Positions 1-9,892 are shown, numbered from the stretch's first letter. The stretch: DNA of 17,227 nt from Auxenochlorella pyrenoidosa (GCA_001430745.1 KQ481938.1:568855-586081), one strand, 5' to 3'. Program-made: numbers and translations. The notes: a model not told the origin generated them from the letters alone.

Positions 1-58
1 AGCGCAGCGCAGCGCAACATGCGCGACTTTCCCCCGTCCGCCCTTCCTCTCGCCCCAG

Positions 59-3000
59 GCCGCGACTCCCGCCTGCGCAGCGTCGGCAACGACGAGCGCG
101 AGCAGACGCTCAACCAGCTGCTGACAGGTGAGAGCACCTGCATGGCACTTGCAGGGAGGGAGGCCCGGTGGCCCGAGGCTCACCCAGCCCTCGCCCAGCA
201 CCCGCCCCCGCCAGGGCTGCTGCACTCCCAGCAGCAAAGGCCCCTTCTTCTTCCCCCCTCACCCGGCCCACAGAGCTTGATGGGTTTGACACTCACAAGG
301 CGGCCCCCGTCATCTGCATCGCCGCCACCAACCGCCCCGACGTGCTGGACGCCGCCCTGCTGCGCCCCGGCCGCTTTGATCGGCGCGTGTCCGTGGAGCG
401 CCCAGACAAGCAGGTAAATGCTGGTCCCTGGTGCTGCACGCAGGGAGTGAGTGGAGTGGGTGCTAAGTGGAGCAGGAGGCGGCGTTGCGTCGCGTAGGCT
501 GTGCCCCATGGCATGCGCCCGGCGCCCTGCCCAGCGCCCCGCTCGTGCCTGCTGCGGCGCCGCCGCGGGCAGCTGCTGCGCTGTGGGCAGCATCGCGCTG
601 CACCAGCCCCCCTGCCGCGCCTCTGCTGCCTCTTGGGCCGCCATGCCCCCGCTCCCTGCTGTCCCGGCATGCGGCTGCCACTCACCCCCCCTTGCCCCCC
701 TAGTGGAGAATACCTCAGAATGGGAATCAACCCGGTTTACTTTATGCACACTAGCTCTTCCCCCCACAGGACCGGGCCGGGAGGAGATCCTTCTTGCTTT
801 TCTGACAACCTCGCACATGGACATTTGATACTGTCGTGTGTTCAAGAGTGCTCACCCGGCCCCTGCAGGGCCGCGAGGAGATCCTGCGCGTGCACATCAA
901 CCAGCGGGGGCTGCCGCTGGGCGAGGATGTTCGGGTGGAGCAGCTGGCGGCGCAGGTGGGCACGGTGCCTCCGCACCCATCGCAGAGGACGGTACTTGGG
1001 CAACCGGGTGCATGGCAGGGTGGGGCAGCTGGCGGCGCAGGTGGGCGCGCCCTGCCGCGGCAGCGTGCGAAGCTGCGTGGCCCTGGAGCCAGCGCCCCCG
1101 CTTGGGGAGTCGCATGCGCAGCAGGGTGGGGACCGGGGCTGTGCAAGGGCCTGCGTCCTGGGCAGGCTGCAGGCCGTTGAGATGTGCTGGGTGCGGGGCG
1201 CCACCGAGCTCTGGCTGTGCTAGTGCCAGCAGACCTGCTGGCTTCATGGATGGCCTGGACAACCCAGTGATTAGAGCCCCCACCCCCACCCACCCACCAC
1301 CTCCTCTTCCTCATTGCAACTCTTGTTTTCTTTTTGTTTCTAATCGCCTGGTTTTCTGTTTGCTTGGCCTGCAGACCACCGGCTTCACTGGCGCTGACCT
1401 TGCCAACCTGGTCAACGAGGCGGCGCTGCTGGCTGGGCGCAGCAACAAGGGTGGGACGAGGGCCGGATCCGTGCGCACATGGCGATGCTGCATCAAGCGA
1501 CCAGCACCTGGCCCCTGTCCCCGCCAGCTGGATGGACTGCGGCAGTCAAACTGCTGGTGTCTGACTGGCAGGCAGCCGCCAGGGTGTGCTCTCCATCGCC
1601 TGGGATCTATACACCATGTGCCGCCTGCCTGCCTGCCCTGCAGGCATCGTCACCAACGCCGACTTCGACAACGCCATCCTACGAGCGGTGGCAGGGATCG
1701 AGAAGAAGCGCAGCGTGCTGCAGGTGGGGTTGTTGCAGCGCTCGGGGCCGCCTGCAGCGCACGCCGTGAGCACCCGCGAACGCGGCGCTCAGTGGCATGC
1801 GTCAGCGTGCACCCCACTGCACAAATGCGGGTTGGCTTCTGCCTTTCGCTTCTAGTTCCCACCACACCTCAACAACATTCCAAATCCCAACTCCACCCAC
1901 CCTGCAGGGCGTGGAGAAGAGCGTGGTGGCTCGGCACGAGGTAGGGCACGCGCTCGTCAGCACCGGTGAGCGGCAGCCCAGGGAAGGGCAGGAGGCTGCC
2001 GGCTGCGTTGCCCTGCCTTTTCCTGACCCACTCGCCTCGGCACGCCATGCCGCAGCGCTGTCCAGACGCCTCAATGCCTCGGCTCAGAGCGCCGCCCACC
2101 CCGCCCTTCACCCACTTGCCTATTCCCTCTTTCCCCGTCTTGTGCTGCAGCTGTGTCCGCGGTGCTGCCCGGCACCCACGGCCTGGTCGAGAAGCTGAGC
2201 ATCATCCCTCGCTCCGGCGGCGCGCTGGGCTTCACCTACATTCCCCCCAAGACAGAGGACAGGCAAGGCACACACTTGCATGGCTGTGAGAGCGTGCACA
2301 GCCTTGCTGGCGCGCGCGTGGCGGGTGTGCACCCATGCTGGCGTCCGCCCGCCAGTTCTGCAGCCTGTCGTCATGCCTGCAGCCTGTTGTCATGCCGAGA
2401 CCTGGCCCGCTCTTGCCAAGCTGCAGCCTGCTGCCATGCCTGTGCTGCAGGGCCCTCTTGTTTGACCGAGAGATCCGTGGCCAGCTGGCCATGCTCATGG
2501 GCGGCAGGGCGGCAGAGGAGCTGACCTGCGATGCCGGTGGGTGCGGGGAGGGGACAGCGGCCCACCCTGGGCGTGTGCGGCACAGCCCGTGCGCGGCTCC
2601 TCGGGGCAGTGGAAAGGCGGCAGCAGATGGGCACGCGAGCAAGCCCGCTGTGCGGCTCGACATTTTGAGGTGCTGGGTGTGCTTGGCAGTACTCTGCTAT
2701 TCAGCAGCCCCCTCATCTGCACGCCTGCCATGGTGCCGCCCCCCCTGCAGTCAGCACCGGTGCTGTGGACGACATCCGGCGCGCCACAGACATGGCGTAC
2801 AAGGCCGTTTCTGGTGTGTGCACCAGGCCATGCCCTCATGCCCTGCCCATGCCGCACGTGCTGCCTGCCTGCCCGCTGCTGCCTGGCTGAACCGCCCTCC
2901 TTTGCCTGCCGCCGCCGCCCCCGCCCCCCCCCCCCCCCTCCCCCACGCACACACACACACACACCAACACACACCGGGGCCCTCTGCTCTGTGCTCTGCG

Positions 3001-3826
3001 CTCCAGAGTGCTCCCTGTGACATGTCCACCTCCCCCTTGTCTAATCCTGCAGAGTACGGCCTCAGCAGCAGCGTCGGCCCGCTCTCTGTGGGCACGCTCA
3101 TCTCTGGTGGCGACGACTATTCGCTGCTCAAGGACAGCGGCAGCCCCGTAGCCAGGTGGGGCGCAGCCGCTGGGTGCACGCTGGCGTTTTGGCAAGGCTG
3201 TGCCAACCCAGGGCGGCGGGGCGCCTGTAGCGCCGCTGGCGCGCGCTCACGCGGGCCCACATCCGCGGGCACCGCGCAGGCCGGGCTCACCTTGCTGAGC
3301 CGCCTGCTTGCCCAGCTGAAAAGTATGCCTAGCTCACCTGCCCAAGCCCTCTTTCTGGTCCCACCTGGCCCGTGCTGCTGCGCTGCGCGCAGGGCGGTGG
3401 AGGGCGAGGTCAAGCTGATGTGCGAGGCGGCGCTGGCGGTGGCGCGCGACGTGGTGGCCGCCAACCGCCAGCTGCACGATGCGCTGTCGGCAGAGCTGAC
3501 GCGGGAGGAGCGCGTGGAGGGCGCGGCCCTGCAGGCAAGCATGTGGTGGGGGTGGTGGGAATGAGGTGTGTGTGCAGGGCAGGGGGGGAAGGGGGGGTTG
3601 GGGGGGGGGGGGGGTGCACTCGCAGCTGTCGCTGCCAGCGCACCTTCCTCACCTGCTGCAGACGTGCCCTTCTTCCCTGCTGCCCCCCTCACCCGCTGCC
3701 CCTCCTCACCTGCTGCAGGAGTGGCTGGAGCGTGTGGAGGTGCCTCAGTCCCTGAAGCAGTTTGTGCTGGCTGGGGAGGCGCCCGAGGAAGCGCGCAGCA
3801 AGCTGGCCGCAGTCGGCCTGGGCTGA
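59..3826 (+). CDS. FtsH7/9-type AAA+ zinc metalloprotease, 3' part (12 exons)
   Basis: Membrane-bound ATP-dependent protease, probably in chloroplast membranes. Exons: 59-127, 274-413, 869-955, 1375-1450, 1644-1723, 1908-1965, 2151-2262, 2451-2536, 2751-2813, 3053-3155, 3393-3534, 3719-3826 (stop TGA 3824-3826), giving about 373 residues in one frame. The visible protein starts after the Walker motifs with [19 protein letters not shown]. It then shows the second region of homology ([20 protein letters not shown], with the arginine fingers), the lid [19 protein letters not shown], the zinc motif HEVGH (1935-1949), and a third zinc ligand Asp in [11 protein letters not shown] (2771-2773). The segments [11 protein letters not shown] and [14 protein letters not shown] and the C-terminal [16 protein letters not shown] resemble plant FTSH7/FTSH9 more than FTSH1/2/5/8. 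Introns 2263-2450 and 3535-3718 need GC donors to keep frame. The 5' part (transit peptide, membrane segments, Walker A/B) is outside the window. Family is certain; subgroup is from memory of the family. Confidence 0.95.
774..885 (+). repeat. Copy of the 5' edge of FtsH exon 869-955 inside the preceding intron
   Basis: GGGCCGGGAGGAGATCCT at 774-791 matches 868-885 at 17 of 18 bases, 94 bases upstream. It sits just after a good-looking polypyrimidine/acceptor (CCCCCCACAG ending at 769). If that acceptor were used in the gene's frame a stop would follow quickly, so it looks like a decoy or relic of a partial exon duplication rather than an exon. Confidence 0.7.
933..1049 (+). repeat. Copy of the 3' edge and donor of FtsH exon 869-955 inside the following intron
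   Basis: Positions 933-964, covering the exon end, the donor GTGGGC and a few intron bases, recur at 1018-1049 with 30 of 32 bases identical, 85 bases downstream. The copy contains the whole donor context (GCGCAG|GTGGGC), so it is a potential second 5' splice site. The rest of the 419-base intron 956-1374 shows nothing else beyond a T/C-rich tract before the true acceptor at 1374. Confidence 0.75.
2263..2450 (+). other. GC-AG intron in FtsH
   Basis: The exon ends ...GAG GAC AG and the intron begins GCAAGG. The next exon begins G GCC CTC, so the split codon AGG restores the frame and gives [13 protein letters not shown], as in FTSH7/9. The nearest GT downstream (2286) would put the next exon out of frame. 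The intron ends TGTGCTGCAG. Confidence 0.85.
2358..2440 (+). repeat. 19-20 bp repeat, three copies, within FtsH intron
   Basis: CTGCAGCCTGTCGTCATGCC (2358-2377), CTGCAGCCTGTTGTCATGCC (2377-2396) and CTGCAGCCTGCTGCCATGCC (2421-2440) lie just upstream of the acceptor of the GC-AG intron. Each copy carries CTGCAG, the same hexamer that ends most introns here. Confidence 0.85.
2924..2963 (+). repeat. Poly-C tract followed by (CA)n
   Basis: Fifteen C (2924-2938), a T, five C, then a CA repeat of about eight units (2948-2963). It lies inside FtsH intron 2814-3052 as a simple-sequence tract. Confidence 0.9.
3535..3718 (+). other. GC-AG intron in FtsH with G-tracts
   Basis: The exon ends CTG CAG and the intron begins GCAAGC. 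The next exon starts GAG TGG CTG, giving the FTSH7/9-like LQEWLERV. The GT dinucleotides that follow closely (8 or 11 bases on) would break the frame. Very G-rich runs (7, 7 and 15 G at 3582-3588, 3591-3597 and 3600-3614) lie about 50-80 bases inside the intron and could form a G-quadruplex or act as intronic splicing enhancers (inference). Confidence 0.85.
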
Positions 3827-4477
3827 GCAGCCGGCGGCGGCGCAGCGGCACGCGGAGGCATCGAATGAAGATTTGTTTCGTTCGTGTTACGCCCCCCGGC
3901 GCTGTCACTGGCACTCCTTGCTGCCCCTGCACTTTAGCGCGCGTTTGCCGACGCTTCTCTTCTGCTGATGTACCATCAGAAACCCGAGCTGCGCTTTCCC
4001 CCGCCCCAGAGCCGGCGGCACAGCCCAAACCCCTCCCAGTGTACATATATGCCTGACCCTCGCTCTCTTTGGCACGCCCCTCGCCTTCTTTCTCCCCACG
4101 TCGACCATTTGATCCCCCTGCTCCCGGGTCGGTGCGAGCAACCGTGCCGCATTGGCGCGTCGCCCGCCCCGCCCGCAGGTGCTTTCATCCCCGTCCTCAG
4201 GAGTCCATACGCGCCAGGCTGCTGGCACCAGAGTTACACCTTTTGTTCCATGAGCTCCATTGCGTGCATGCACTGTGCGCGCTGCCAGTTGGTAAGGCTA
4301 CAAAGAGCAGTGATTGAGCTCTTTGGCTGGGTCAGCCTGGACTGGGAGCCTCGGCTGCAGGTGCCGGGAGGGGAGCCCCCATTGCACCCAACCCACCCAT
4401 GTAGAAATCATATGCATTCGTGGGCCCTGCCAGGCAGTCGGGGCCGTGGGATGTGATGCCTAGTACAAGGCTGCTGC

Positions 4478-4482
4478 TGTAA
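4478..4482 (+). terminator. Possible FtsH polyadenylation signal (TGTAA)
   Basis: TGTAA is the usual green-algal poly(A) signal, and this is the first one I find on the + strand after the FtsH stop. It would imply a 3' UTR of about 660 bases. The motif is short, so chance is possible. Confidence 0.35.
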
Positions 4483-5055
4483 ATTCGGAGGAGAAGCGGA
4501 CAGCCTGCAGGGGGATGGGGCACAAAGGGTGGACTGCATGCCATCGGGAAGATGAGTGCTGCAGGGGGCAGGGGGTCGGGCAAGCAGGCAGCATGGCAGG
4601 ACTTGCAGCAGCAACTTACCCGAATCACGGTTGCAGGTGTTCTCTCCTGCAGCGCAAGGCCAGCCCAAGGCGCATCGGCAGAGCATTGACAGGGGCTGCT
4701 GGGAGAGTGCCACACGGTGTGCTCCGCACTACACCACCCGGCAGCTGGTGGCAGATCGAGCAAGCCCCCCTCCTGGCACCACCTGTTCCGCCGCAGAGCA
4801 TGTCGTCATAATCTTTGGGGCAGCGGGACGGAGCCAGGTACTGCACCAGGTGGGCGTGGCTTCCCCGGCGAGGTGTGGGGTGGGGGCGTGGCCTCCGCAT
4901 GCGGGTGGGTTGAGCACGCTGCAAACCAATGCAGGCGATTTCGAGTTGCCAAACAAACAACAGTCACAAACCGAGGGAAGATCGCTGGAATGGCGGCGAT
5001 TCGTTGGGTGACATAGCAGATGCCGGTACATCATGGCGAAGTGCTCGCTTCTAGC

Positions 5056-5067
5056 GCCGGCGCCGGC
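5056..5067. promoter_or_regulatory. 12-bp perfect palindrome upstream of serpin 1
   Basis: GCCGGCGCCGGC is fully self-complementary and lies about 400 bases before the serpin ATG. It is either a possible protein-binding dyad or simply GC-rich sequence; function unknown. Confidence 0.3.
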
Positions 5068-5209
5068 GGGAACGCTGGCATCACATGTCGCTGCTGTAGG
5101 ACACATGGCTTTGCTCATGTTGTGTGGCATGAATCTCACACCGAAAATTGCTACTGAGCAGCCCATCATGTCCCTGCTTCATCCTAAATTGGCAGCAACC
5201 TTCTGACGC

Positions 5210-5226
5210 TCGGCGCAAGGCGCCGA
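5210..5226. promoter_or_regulatory. 7-bp inverted repeat with 3-base loop
   Basis: TCGGCGC-AAG-GCGCCGA forms a perfect 7-bp hairpin, and a third CGGCGC follows at about 5231. It lies about 240 bases upstream of the serpin 1 start. A transcription-factor site is possible but unproven. Confidence 0.3.
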
Positions 5227-5463
5227 TTGTCGGCGCGCTACCCGTTCCTCATTCCTCAGTGCCGCGCTTGCCTGCGGAAACTTATTGATGCATCACCAAT
5301 GTATTAAACCAGCAAATGGAGGGAATGGCGCAACGTGCGGACCTGTGTTCCAGGCTGGACGCCCGCCGCGTTAGCTAGCGAACATGCGCCTATTCTGCAG
5401 GATTCCTGCTCCCACAAGTTGATCTGACACGCTCGGCACGCATTGAGCACACGAATTCTCGGA

Positions 5464-8400
5464 ATGACCGCGCGCTGCCGCCTCCGACTGCTGGGGCTTG
5501 CGCTCCTGGCGCAGGCCCTTTACCCTTTGCCGTTGGCACTAGGTAGATGAAGAATCGCGACACATACAAACTCCGGTCCTGCGAACAAACCCAGCCAGCA
5601 CTGCGTGCCGCTGCCGCCGCACACCCTCCCACCGTTTGCGGCCTGTGCCTTGACCCATCGGCTGCAGCAAGCTTGCCTGCCATTCTCCATCCCATGTCCA
5701 TGTCATGCTGCAGCCGCCTCTCCTGGGCGCATGCTCAGGGAGCTGGACGCAAATGCCGCTCAGCTGGCAGCTGGGGTGAACGCTTTCGGCGCCGCCATGT
5801 TTGATCAGCTGGCCGGACAGGTGTGGACAGTGCTTGGCTGTCCGAGCAGCTTCCTGCGACTGCTCATGCAGCGTCCCCAAAGATTTCTCGAACAGTGCAA
5901 AGATGATGCATTAGCAGATGAGGCAATGGAAACTCACCCCTCTGCCCTGCTCGCCTCCCGCTGCAGGCGCCACCGGGCGAGGCAGACGGCCTGCTTCTGT
6001 CGCCTTTCAGCATTGCCCAGGCGCTGGCCATGCTGGCAAACGGCGCCGAGCCGGGGGGCGAGTCTTACCAGCAATTGCTGGTGGGTGGACAAACAGAGAG
6101 GATGTGCAGCGCGCTGGCTGCCGTGCATGTTGTGCTGTGCGCGGCCTTGCCGCAACGCCTGTCACCTTCAACCATTGGGCGCATGCAGCATGGGCCTGCT
6201 CGCAACTACTTTTCCCCGTTGCAGATGCAGCTGGTGCGCTTCGATGCATTCAGCATGGAATTGGCAGGTGTAGATTGTTGACCGGAGCCTAACTTTGAGC
6301 CTGCTGGCCGGGCTGCCAGCTTGCGCCCGCTCCTCATGCCGGCGCCCCCGCCGGCCCTGCCTGCAGGGCGCCCTGGGCGCCTCTGGTCAAGACCTTGAGG
6401 AGTTCAACTCCCTCTTCTCCGAGCTGACCGCCGACCTGCTCCAGCCTCCTGAAACGCCCGGTGGCAAGCCCGGCCTGCGCGTGGATGTTGCCAACAGCGG
6501 CTGGCTAAAGCAGGCGAGGCGTGCCCGGCTGCAGGGCGGCATGCAGGGGTAGTGGCGGTGGGGAACACGCCAGGCTTGCAGGGCGCCATCTGGCACAGGC
6601 AACCATTGGCAAGACTGGATTTGTGGGGCGCTGGCTGCGCACACCGCCCAAGATTCGCCGGGGGTGCCCGGGCCGACCCGACGCCTTCTGGCGGCAACAC
6701 TGAACCCTCTGCCCCTGCGCTGTCGCAGGGGCTGGAGTGGCAGCCCGACTACGCTTCCACGCTGGCCACCTTTTACAATGCCACCCTGGAGACCCTGACA
6801 TCTGCCAAGGTGAGCACCCTATCCCCATGCGGCATATTGGGGGGTTGCGCTCCCTTGGCCGCCCGCCCAGCGCCAGCCTGGGTGCCGCGCTGCAGCCAAA
6901 CGGCAGCCCTGCGCTCGCCACCCACCCTTTATTGTGCTTCCAAAGCCGCGTGGTTTTGCAGCCGCTCAGCAGGCCATGCTGAAGCAGCCGAGAAGCAACT
7001 CCCGGCATCCACCCAGTATCCACCCCCCCTGGCAGGCAGTGAACGACTGGGTAACAGAGAAGACGCAGGGCAAGATCACGTCGATCGTGGACGATGCCAC
7101 CGTACGGGATGTGAGCAAGCCAGAGCCTGCTGCATACTCACGCCAAGCTTGAAGCACAGCGTGCACATGGCAGGGCCGGCGCATGCGCAGGTGGGCGATT
7201 TACAGCCTGGCAGAGCGGCCTGCCACCCCCCGCCGTGGCAGGAATGCAACCCGAGAGGGACAGCCGCCTCTGCTCCCCTGCAGGCGATCCTCCTGCTGGT
7301 GAATGCCATCTATTTCAAGGGCTCCTGGGCCTCTCAGTTCATGAAGTGAGCCCTGCCTCTGCGGGCGCTGCTTCTGCTGGCGGCCAGCGGCGGCCGTGCC
7401 GCGCGCAGGCTGCGCGGCTCTTGTGCATGCCAACCACAGACCTGACTGAGGCAGACTGAGGTGCCGTGCACAGGCCTGCCAGGTGCCAAGCCAACGAGGC
7501 CCTGGGCAGCGCTAGCTAGGTAGCCAGAGGGTGCTCTCCGCTTGTCAAGGCGACCCCACCAACCCCTGCACCAGCTGGCCCCTTTGCTCATGTGCAGGGA
7601 GGCCACGCAGCCGCTGCCCTTCACCAAGCTGGATGGCAACAAACAGCAGACCCCGATGATGCGCCAGCAGCTGGAGTTTGGCGGCAATGTGAGGGAGGCG
7701 CCTGGTCCACGCACCTCCCACACGGCGGCTGCCACACACACACACACCTGTGCAGCCTCCTTGCCTGCCCGCGCACTCCTTGCCAGCCCAATGCCTGCTG
7801 CCACCCAAGCTCTCGTGGCCATGCCTAAGCTGCATACACCCCACCATCCGATGGGTGGCCCACACCTCTGCCAATGCCCTGAACAAGGAGCCGCCTTACC
7901 TGCCTGCCTAGCCTGCAGGTGGCCTCTTTTGCAGCAGAGGTGCAGGGCTCTGCAGTCACGTGCCAGGCCATCAAGCTCCCCTTTGAGGGGCGGACCTTCT
8001 CGGGTGCGTTACAGCCCTGGTGCAGCGGCAGATCAGGGCTGGAAGCTGCCCACAGTATCGCGACCAGCTCTTGTCAGTGTCCACCTCGACATGTGGAGCT
8101 GCCAGGGCAAAGTAAGCTGCGTCGGCAATCCATCTCCTCACTGCCTGTGCCTGCTCCCTGCAGGCATCTTCGCGATGCCATCTGGCAACGTTGCGGCCGC
8201 TGACGGCGCCCTTACGCTGGAGGCTGAGCCTGCGCCTGTGGCATACGCCGACGCGCTGTCTGCCTGCCGTAGCGCCCTCTCTGCCAGCCTGCTCCCCGCC
8301 GGCGCCAATGGCTCCGTCTTTGAGAATGTGGACAACCCGATCAACTTGTATGTGCCGCGGTGAGACGAGCGCTGGCTCGACATGGTATTTTAGGGTGCAG

Positions 8401-9495
8401 CGGGCATGCGTGCGAAACTTGTCATGTGTTGTAGCTGCTGCAAAGGTTTCACTGCTTGTCAGCAGCATGCCACGTGCCCCGCGCCCTTAGTCCGCCTGCA
8501 TTTGGTTGACATGCGACTGAGACGCTGCCCTCACACTGCCGGTGACGTCCGCGCTTGCAGATTTGAGATTGAGTTCTCCGCCAGCTTGAACAACGCGCTG
8601 CAAGCGCTCAACATCACGGCGCCATTCGCTGGTGGTGACCTCACGCAGGCGAGCAGCGCTTCTTGCCTCCGCCCCTGGCGGCCTGCAGCTGGAACTATGG
8701 CAGCTGTGCTGCCGCTTGGCCCTGCCGCGTGCCATTGAATGTCATTCTGGAATGGGAGTGGCAAGTGGAGCATCAGGGGGTGTCCCATACCCTCCTCCAT
8801 CATTTGCGAAAGATTTGTTCTCATATCGAGCTGCCCAAAGTTTCACCAATCTTCCCTCACTTGTTCTCTGCTGCAGATGGCTCAGGACGCCGACGGCAAC
8901 CCCGTGACAGACCTGGACGTCTCGTCTGTTGTGCACAAGGTGTATGAAAAGGTGCGAGCTGCGTGGCGTGCGCGCTGCCTGTTGACTGCCGCCCGTGCTC
9001 TTGCCACGCCCAGCATGCATGGCGCACCCGGCTGCGGGCGTCAGAATGCATTCCTTTAGGGCGTGTGATGTGCTGTGCCGGCGCCTCTCCCTGGGCTGCA
9101 GATCGATGAGACAGGAGCCGAGGCGGCCGCGGTCACAGCCGTCATTGTGGGCACATCCGCGCCGGGCGGCCCCATCAAGTCAGCCCCTGCCCTCCCCCCT
9201 GCCTGCCTGCCCTCGCCTCTGCCGCTGCTGCTGTGCGGCCTGCCATCTGCTGCTGATACTCACTTCCACCCGCAGCCGCCGGGGCCCTCATGTTCCCACT
9301 CAGAGCCAGCCACCGATGACAGGCAGGTCACAAAAGCAGCCTCCCTTGCCTCCCTCCCCTCCTCATCCCGGCAGGCAGCCCCTGGAGTTCAATTTTGACC
9401 GGCCCTTCGTGTTTGAGATCGTGCACGCGGCCTCTGGCCTGGAGCTGTTCACGGGGGAGATCTATGTGCCGGAGGAGGCAGGCGTGTCCGCCTGA
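5464..9495 (+). CDS. Secreted serpin (serine protease inhibitor family), serpin 1
   Basis: Exons: 5464-5542, 5714-5820, 5967-6080, 6367-6513, 6729-6809, 7036-7110, 7284-7345, 7598-7688, 7919-8003, 8164-8359, 8561-8648, 8877-8951, 9102-9178, 9375-9495; 1398 nt, 465 aa. The first exon plus the start of the second encode a signal peptide: basic MTARCRLR, a hydrophobic core, and a likely cleavage after ALA before ASPG (about residue 27). Three N-glycosylation sequons (N166, N329, N363) fit the secretory route. Serpin shutter residues are intact: LSPFSI (S74, S77), NAIYFKG (N208) and VVHKVY (H395). The hinge DETGAEAAAVTAV (402-414) is rich in small residues, as in inhibitory serpins. Counting from P15 Gly405 puts P1 near Ser419 (uncertain). 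The C-terminal signature FDRPFVFEI is present. Introns 6514-6728 and 8649-8876 need GC donors. The protein is longer than typical serpins (370-400 aa), partly from the signal peptide. It lies tail-to-tail with a paralogue. The target protease is unknown. Confidence 0.93.
6514..6728 (+). other. GC-AG intron in serpin 1
   Basis: The exon ends GGC TGG CTA AAG CAG and the intron starts GCGAGG. The next exon GGG CTG GAG continues VANSGWLKQ-GLEWQPDY. The first GT downstream would shift the frame. The homologous intron in serpin 2 (13449-13226, - strand) has a GT donor. Confidence 0.82.
7733..7746 (+). repeat. Short (CA)n microsatellite
   Basis: About seven CA units within serpin 1 intron 7689-7918. 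Nothing else stands out in that intron. Confidence 0.85.
8649..8876 (+). other. GC-AG intron in serpin 1
   Basis: The exon ends GAC CTC ACG CAG and the intron starts GCGAGC. The next exon ATG GCT CAG GAC leads into the VVHKVY block in phase. No GT lies near enough to serve. The homologous intron in serpin 2 (11148-10926, - strand) uses GTGCGT. Confidence 0.82.
9276..9374 (+). other. In-frame alternative 3' exon segment in the serpin 1 reactive loop
   Basis: A second acceptor (CACTTCCACCCGCAG, ending at 9275) lies 99 bases before the acceptor I used for the last exon. Splicing there keeps phase 2 and has no stop. It would insert 33 residues, beginning NRRGPHVPTQSQ and rich in Pro and Arg, between the reactive-centre loop and strand leading to FDRPF. 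No serpin I know has such an insert at this place, so I use the shorter form, but both acceptors look usable. Confidence 0.4.
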
Positions 9496-9788
9496 GCTTT
9501 TAGCGCCTGCATCACTCGCCTTGGGGCTTGGAGCTTACATAGGCGCCTCTTGCGCCAGAGAGCAGGCGCTCAGCTGTCGGGCGGCATGTTGGCGTCCGTG
9601 CCCCTGCCCAGCTCTGCCCGCTCCCGCAAGGGGAGCATGCCATACCTGCGGAACTTCAATGCTGGCTGCGTGCGCCTGCACGGTACAGGCCATGAGGGCA
9701 TGAGTTTTTCTTGCCGTGGAAGCCCACAAAAATTTCCAACCTGCGAATCCACTTTGTGCTTTTTGAGCTTCCATGTGCCATTGCACCA

Positions 9789-9812
9789 ATGTCCATGACC
9801 ATGTCCATGACA
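9789..9812. repeat. 12-base tandem repeat, two copies
   Basis: ATGTCCATGACC is followed directly by ATGTCCATGACA, 11 of 12 bases identical. It is noncoding and sits in the serpin-serpin gap. Confidence 0.85.
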
Positions 9813-9887
9813 AATTCTCCCCCTCCCGGATCTTCCCTTGGCGTTTGTGTCTCTGGAGCAGTCCCATCTGAAAAGATGGTGTTGCGA

Positions 9888-9892
9888 TTACA
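9888..9892 (-). terminator. Likely serpin 2 polyadenylation signal (TGTAA)
   Basis: TTACA on the + strand is TGTAA for the - strand gene, about 90 bases past the serpin 2 stop codon, in a sensible position for the green-algal signal. Confidence 0.55.

Larger units (their letters stand above)
3827..5463. other. Gene-free stretch: FtsH 3' UTR and serpin 1 upstream region
   Basis: No open frame here matches a family I know on either strand; the longer frames read as low-complexity GC-rich shadows. The left part is probably FtsH 3' UTR, up to a possible TGTAA signal at 4478-4482. The right part, from about 4900, is less GC-rich and holds a CCAAT at 5296-5300, followed by GTATTAAA, about 165 bases before the serpin ATG, plus two GC palindromes. 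I see no tRNA or other RNA gene, though a small unannotated gene cannot be excluded. Confidence 0.6.

Noticed and set aside
1..15. AGCGC triplicate at the window edge as a repeat element
   Set aside because: Only three short units at the end of a GC-rich intron; too little to call.
180..845. Long open frames on the opposite strand and in other frames (also 3117-4046, 12746-13873 outside the named exons, 15635-16381)
   Set aside because: GC-rich DNA leaves few stops; these translations are low-complexity Ala/Pro/Arg/Gly text, match no family and overlap well-supported exons or introns.
770..868. Earlier acceptor at 769 as the true start of FtsH exon 3
   Set aside because: In the gene's frame it meets a stop soon after, while the acceptor at 868 yields the family sequence GREEILRVH.
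3968..4456. Open frame of 162 codons after FtsH as a small gene
   Set aside because: No family resemblance and no splice or codon pattern like the neighbours; it more likely lies in the FtsH 3' UTR.
6225..6269. Possible extra serpin 1 exon (MQLVRFDAFSMELAG) between good splice sites
   Set aside because: Direct joining of 6080 to 6367 keeps phase and aligns with serpin 2 without a gap; the extra segment matches nothing in the family. It could still be an alternative exon.
9286..9374. Arg-rich segment before the last serpin 1 exon as part of the standard protein
   Set aside because: It would insert 33 residues where serpin 2 and other serpins have none; reported as possible alternative splicing instead.
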